Shown here: one piece after another, positions 60,701 through 64,000 of the stretch
Position numbering within the stretch: the first letter of the stretch is position 1
Layout of the letters: each line of letters begins with the position of its first letter
Origin: Macrotrachela quadricornifera
Lineage: Eukaryota; Rotifera; Eurotatoria; Philodinida; Philodinidae
Assembly (NCBI GenBank): GCA_022393335.1
Contig: JAJEKB010020522.1
Span: 75,890-139,889 of the forward strand
Direction: 5' to 3'
DNA: 64,000 bases
Position numbers and translations under genes: made by a program
The notes under the pieces: generated by a model
Database searches by the model: none
The model's input: only the letters and a program-made list of their open reading frames with translations
What the model was told of the DNA's origin: nothing

Positions 60701-61284
60701 TACTCTTCATAGAACGACTTACGGTTTCATTATGTTCTTGTTGTTGTTCGTACATTTGTTTATAATTGGTATTCTAAATACAAAAACAATTAAGTAAATG
60801 GACTTGTAGATTTTTAAAATTTCATATAATAATTCAAATATACGGAGATGTATTGAAAAAAATTAAAAATATGTATCAAATGTTTAAAGTAAATTTTTCC
60901 ATTTTGTTTGATACGAATATTAGAGTTTCTACTATTGCTGTAATGTTAAAAGATTTCTCATCGCAAGAAAGAAGACTGTCTCATTACTTACATCATCGGA
61001 GCTTTTGAGGCCCGGCATGAACTACAAATATAAATCAAATTACAAGTAAATCTCTACTAGTGAATGTCTTCTAATTATGTGTTATTTGATTCGATGTAGT
61101 GATTTTTGCTGAAAATACATATCTCTAATGTGAGCATATCGTTATGGTGAATGAAGAAAACATTTTCCCAGCATCTCATACTCTCATGATCCTTCTGTTA
61201 TGAACGTACATATAGCCGTTTGATCTCTTTCTGTAATACCTCATATGCATCATCACTAACTAGCCTTGATTGATACATTGGTCA
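57728..61284 (-). CDS. Micro-exon coiled-coil protein (predicted), with duplicated exons
   Basis: Proposed exons on the minus strand: 61284-61210 (ATG at 61278), 61021-60992, 60773-60723, 59902-59852 and 57943-57728. All junctions are phase 0 with GT..AG borders, giving 138 aa. Exon products are MYQSRLVSDDAYEVLQKEIK.., FMPGLKSSDD, NTNYKQMYEQQQEHNET, TADYKQLYEQEKEHNQN, and a long Leu/Lys-rich coiled coil (VNDLQQQLNEQKLEINNLKG, EIQILKKKNKKLKRQL) with an acidic SDNDDNN tail. Exons three and four are paralogous and lie in a tandem genomic duplication. No family was recognised. The model rests on splice signals, phase agreement and exon similarity only. Related exons upstream (62.1-62.3 kb) do not join it without a stop, so the 5' end is uncertain. 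Confidence 0.55.
58085..59440. repeat. 1.35-kb inverted repeat (imperfect palindrome) in an intron
   Basis: Bases from about 58085 to 58732 are matched by the reverse complement of about 58789 to 59440, leaving a ~55-base spacer. Shared blocks include TAAGTTTTTAAGTTGCATCT on one arm (58917 region, and its reverse complement near 58611), TTTTATCAACATATACTTTA near 59150 with its inverse near 58356, and ACTTTGTC..TTAGAAAATAG at the outer ends. The arms look more than 85% alike by eye. No transposase or terminal target duplication was seen. Confidence 0.8.
59385..61000. repeat. Tandem duplication of about 0.9 kb carrying one micro-exon per copy
   Basis: Copy 1 starts near 59385 and copy 2 near 60357. 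Both hold TTCTAAAGACAAAGTAACGA, CTACTCTTACTGGTTCCTT, TATTCCATYCAACGAATATT and then the YKQxYEQxxEHN exon. The offset is about 972 bases at the left but about 875 after the small palindromic insertion in copy 1, so the insertion accounts for the difference. Copies are diverged by several percent by eye. The right end is not sharp. Confidence 0.75.
59541..59624. mobile_element. GC-rich palindromic MITE, about 84-100 bp
   Basis: The ends ACACGACATTTCCGCGC and GCGCGGAAATGTCGTGT are perfect 17-bp inverted repeats. An internal CGCGGAAGTGTCGT is a partial third copy of the end. The second copy of the tandem duplication lacks this segment, giving an empty-site comparison; extra bases (aaccataaaaat) on the right may include a target duplication of the ATAAAAA-like flank. 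It is far more GC-rich than its surroundings. It lies in an intron. Confidence 0.8.
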
Positions 61285-62092
61285 CTATATATACGAACAA
61301 AAAATGACATTACAACATGAGTTTTTTTCTAAAAGAAATAAAATAATATATTTTCATATTGTATGAGCCGCATGAAAGCCACCGGCTATCTTCCATTGCA
61401 ACTATCGTAACGTAGCATAAAATATTGCTTGTTAACCATCTGATTAAGCGGCAAAATAAGGGATTGGTTGATTTTGAACCAATTTTTGTCAGACAAACTG
61501 AATAGTTAACACTTAGTTTTTATATTGTGCTACTGTACTTTCAATAGAAACTAATCGATGGTTTTTGAGCGCTTTTCTATCATGGATAAGATTCAAAATT
61601 AATTAGTGTCTGAACTAATTCAAGAAAACGAAGGCAAAGAGCATTATAAAAACTTCACAAAATTATTTGTATGTTGTGATAAAGAGTTTTTTTTATTCGA
61701 ATAATTTGCATACAAAAATATTGATAAGAAAACATGCAACCGAACTTTCATTAAGAATTAAGCAAAAACCAATGATTTTCTATCATTGTTTCGTTTAATC
61801 ACGGCTTATAGGCCAACATTGGAAACTAAAAATCTTCGTGTAGTAAATTTATCTTACCAGTGCAGATGATGCTCACAATAGAGAAGTTCTATTAATAAAT
61901 AAACTTTTAAACAGCAAAAATCTTTTAAAATCCACACAGCTATACAATTAGGACAGCAAAATCACTACAACAAACATAAGCGACGTGCATGTATATATGT
62001 ATACATATATAAGAATAAGAATAAGAGTTAAAATGAAAAGCAAAATTTAAAAGTGTGCAAGTCTATAAGAGTTGTACTAAAATAAAACTTAC

Positions 62093-62324
62093 GATATCAT
62101 TAAGTTTTTCTTTGCACATGTTTTTGTAAATGCTAAATTATACACAAATAAATAATTTTTTAAAAAAGTTCTCAATAAATATTCCGTACAGCTACACCTC
62201 TTCGTATTTAATCAAACTCTTATTTTTCTAAGCATCAAACGTATTTTTCTTTATAAGTCTAATTTATTTCTTGAAAAATATACACTTACTCACAGTAATA
62301 AGAACGATTAACAGCGATGAAGAT
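62093..62324 (-). other. Two further candidate micro-exons
   Basis: Minus-strand exons 62324-62290 (IFIAVNRSYYC plus two bases) and 62132-62093 (completing D, then IYKNMCKEKLNDI) have GT..AG borders and compatible phases (2). YKNMCKEKLNDI resembles the YKQMYEQQQEHN exon of the gene next to it, so this may be an older exon duplicate, an upstream part of that gene, or a separate short transcript. A possible third exon at 61882-61852 also has good splice sites, but no joined reading reaches 61284 without a stop. Confidence 0.35.
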
Positions 62325-62645
62325 CTGAAAAATACAAATTATTTGCAATGAGAAAGCTTATTCAAGTAATCATGTTGTATTATGTAAGTGTAAATTTTAT
62401 CCATTTCATAAAGTATCATTATTGTATAAATGCATTTCAATTCGATACAACATTAGTCCTCTATGTTAAGTGATACAATCAATAGAGGGAGCTCATTATC
62501 ATTCAAAATAAAGGAAAGTGTAATGAATAAGATCAAAGCAAAATTGACTGCTATAGCGATTTTATTAAATAATAATTTTAAAACCACTCATAATTATTTG
62601 CTTGTAGAAGCTATAAATCCTATTCAAACAAAATTTTAAGTTGAT

Positions 62646-63256
62646 CCCATGTCAGAAAATCACCTCGATTTTGGTGATTAATCGCGAAAAAGTCGAGGAA
62701 ATCGGCGATTTATTACAATTTTTTTACGAACTACTATTTTGAGTACATAGCCAATTACACTATCAGTCCGTGATATTTTTACGATATTCATAATATTACC
62801 ATACTCTTTTGTTTTGGTGATTAATCATAATTAATCGAAACGATTATCGCCCGATTAATCGCCGATTTTTTCAGTTCCCAGCTTTTTAGGAATATTTTTA
62901 ATATAACTTTTAATGGATGACTTCTGACATCATATTCAAGTTCAGAAACATTAGCTGGATATTCTTTGAGGTTTTCATCTAATCATTTTGAGTTCCAAAT
63001 GTTGAGAAGTGAAAATCCGATTTTTATTGGAACTGATAGGATACAATTTTATGCAAATATTCGTCGTCTGTCAATCTCAGCGAGTTCTTTCTCATCAACT
63101 AGTGAACAAAGAAAAAGCTCTAACTGAGATATTTTCTCACACGAACTCTATAAAGAATCTGTCAAAAATCGGCGATTAATCGCGATTAATCGCGATTTAT
63201 CGGACGATAATCGCTTCGATTAATCACTAATTTTTCAATGATTTTCATGACATGGG
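62646..63256. mobile_element. Candidate 0.6-kb inverted-repeat element with GATTAATCGC motifs
   Basis: The ends CCCATGTCA(T)GAAAATCA are inverted copies of each other. Inside, the near-palindromic words GATTAATCGC, GATTAATCG and GCGATTTAT recur at both ends (62678-62712, 62818-62870, 63169-63230). There is no coding capacity. A target-site duplication could not be seen, so the family is unassigned. Confidence 0.55.
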
Positions 63257-64000
63257 TAACACATCCTCTATATCAGATGTTGCTCGTTTATTTATCTTCA
63301 ACACAAAAAAAAAGGTTTCATATACGAATAAGGTGGCAAAACACAGAATCGTATTTATATTTTATGTGAGTGCGTTAATAAACAATAAAGACGAAAACAT
63401 AAGCGTTTCAGTTCTTGTTCATATGAACATTTAGAGACAATTAAAGTTTGTTTGCAATCTGTACATGAATGATATTTATGTTTGATTGAGAACATTAGAA
63501 ATTTACTTTATATGTGACAAAAACAATCATCAGGTGGATGATTTGATGATATGTCAAATATTAATACTAAATTTTTGAACCAGCTATAAATATTTATAAT
63601 AAAGTACATATTATATACGAACATGTTAACAAAGTTTCATAGATTGAAACAATATTAAATGAAGATAAAGATTTTAATGCAGATAAACAGTAATAATTTG
63701 AAACATCTTTAGACAATACTCATAAATAAGAACACATGTGGGTAAAGTGGAAGAACTGAGTGAATTTTTTCTTCTGTCACTTGTATACTGCAAAAGATAT
63801 GGATAAGCATTGATATTAAGTGAGTTTTAAGATACTTTAATACTTGTTCAAGTTAAACATAGAGGTTCACGTCGCTCAATACTGTGTGATATGTTACGTA
63901 CACTAGTCAATGTACACAAACTTCTTTTCAAATGAAAAAAGGTCTATACTTTTAAACTCTATTGCGTTATTTATTTTCCATTAATTACGTAGAAAAGCAC
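63257..64000. other. Intergenic, no gene recognised
   Basis: AT-rich sequence to the window edge. A 60-codon open frame that begins in the end of the preceding element (63252-63434) has a myristoylation-like MGNTSS start, but I regard this as chance because the ATG belongs to the element's terminal repeat. Confidence 0.4.

Noticed and set aside
63252..63434. Possible N-myristoylated short protein (MGNTSS)
   Set aside because: The ATG is part of an element's terminal repeat and the peptide has no further recognisable features.

Overview
This window looks like a scaffold segment from a bdelloid rotifer (Adineta/Rotaria type). I infer this from an AT-rich genome with short GT..AG introns (down to 43 nt), the bdelloid-type expansions of F-box proteins and rhodopsin-like orphan GPCRs, a bacterial-type gene remnant (methylglyoxal synthase), and many small, old, non-autonomous transposons. 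No tRNA, rRNA, CRISPR or prokaryotic operon structure was seen. There is one 400-N assembly gap (34338-34737).

Layout. 0.9-8.1 kb holds three apparently intact genes: a type II membrane protein with a threonine-rich stalk and a C-terminal D8C (uromodulin-like) domain in five exons, a three-exon F-box gene on the minus strand, and a two-exon GPCR on the minus strand. A Helitron helicase relic lies between the last two. 8.1-15.5 kb is a graveyard: an ABCB-transporter fragment, a decayed F-box copy and an unidentified decayed coding stretch. 15.6-16.6 kb is a single-exon GPCR. 17-34 kb is transposon- and repeat-dominated: long inverted repeats, a 2.66-kb element with GC-rich TTCCGG arms, Helitron-like 5' ends, a 35-bp minisatellite, a GTAC-rich element, and a LINE broken by a hAT element that itself carries a second hAT-like insertion. 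Inside this zone are one intact small gene (SRPBCC-like, 26.9-27.3 kb) and the methylglyoxal synthase pseudogene.

36-54 kb is the most gene-like part: two GPCRs, a small signal-peptide/TM/PPxY protein, proteasome beta2 (PSMB7, six exons), glyoxalase I, a two-exon protein of unknown function, and a V-ATPase subunit E gene whose second exon has a frameshifting deletion. 41.9-47.5 kb and 53.6-57.7 kb are gene-poor AT-rich sequence. 57.7-61.3 kb appears to be a minus-strand coiled-coil gene made of very small phase-0 exons. Two of these exons lie in a tandem duplication, and its largest intron contains a 1.35-kb inverted repeat.

How the genes relate: these are mostly independent eukaryotic genes, not a pathway. 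The one possible metabolic link is methylglyoxal: a dead bacterial-type synthase (27.8-28.3 kb) and an intact glyoxalase I (49.4-50.0 kb), which would detoxify the same compound. I regard their proximity as probably coincidental. No clearly new multi-gene system was found. The strongest observations are the nested transposons with intact target-site duplications, the micro-exon/palindrome locus, and the damaged V-ATPase E and mgsA genes. All splice models come from reading GT/AG sites with matching phases and conserved protein sequence, not from transcripts.
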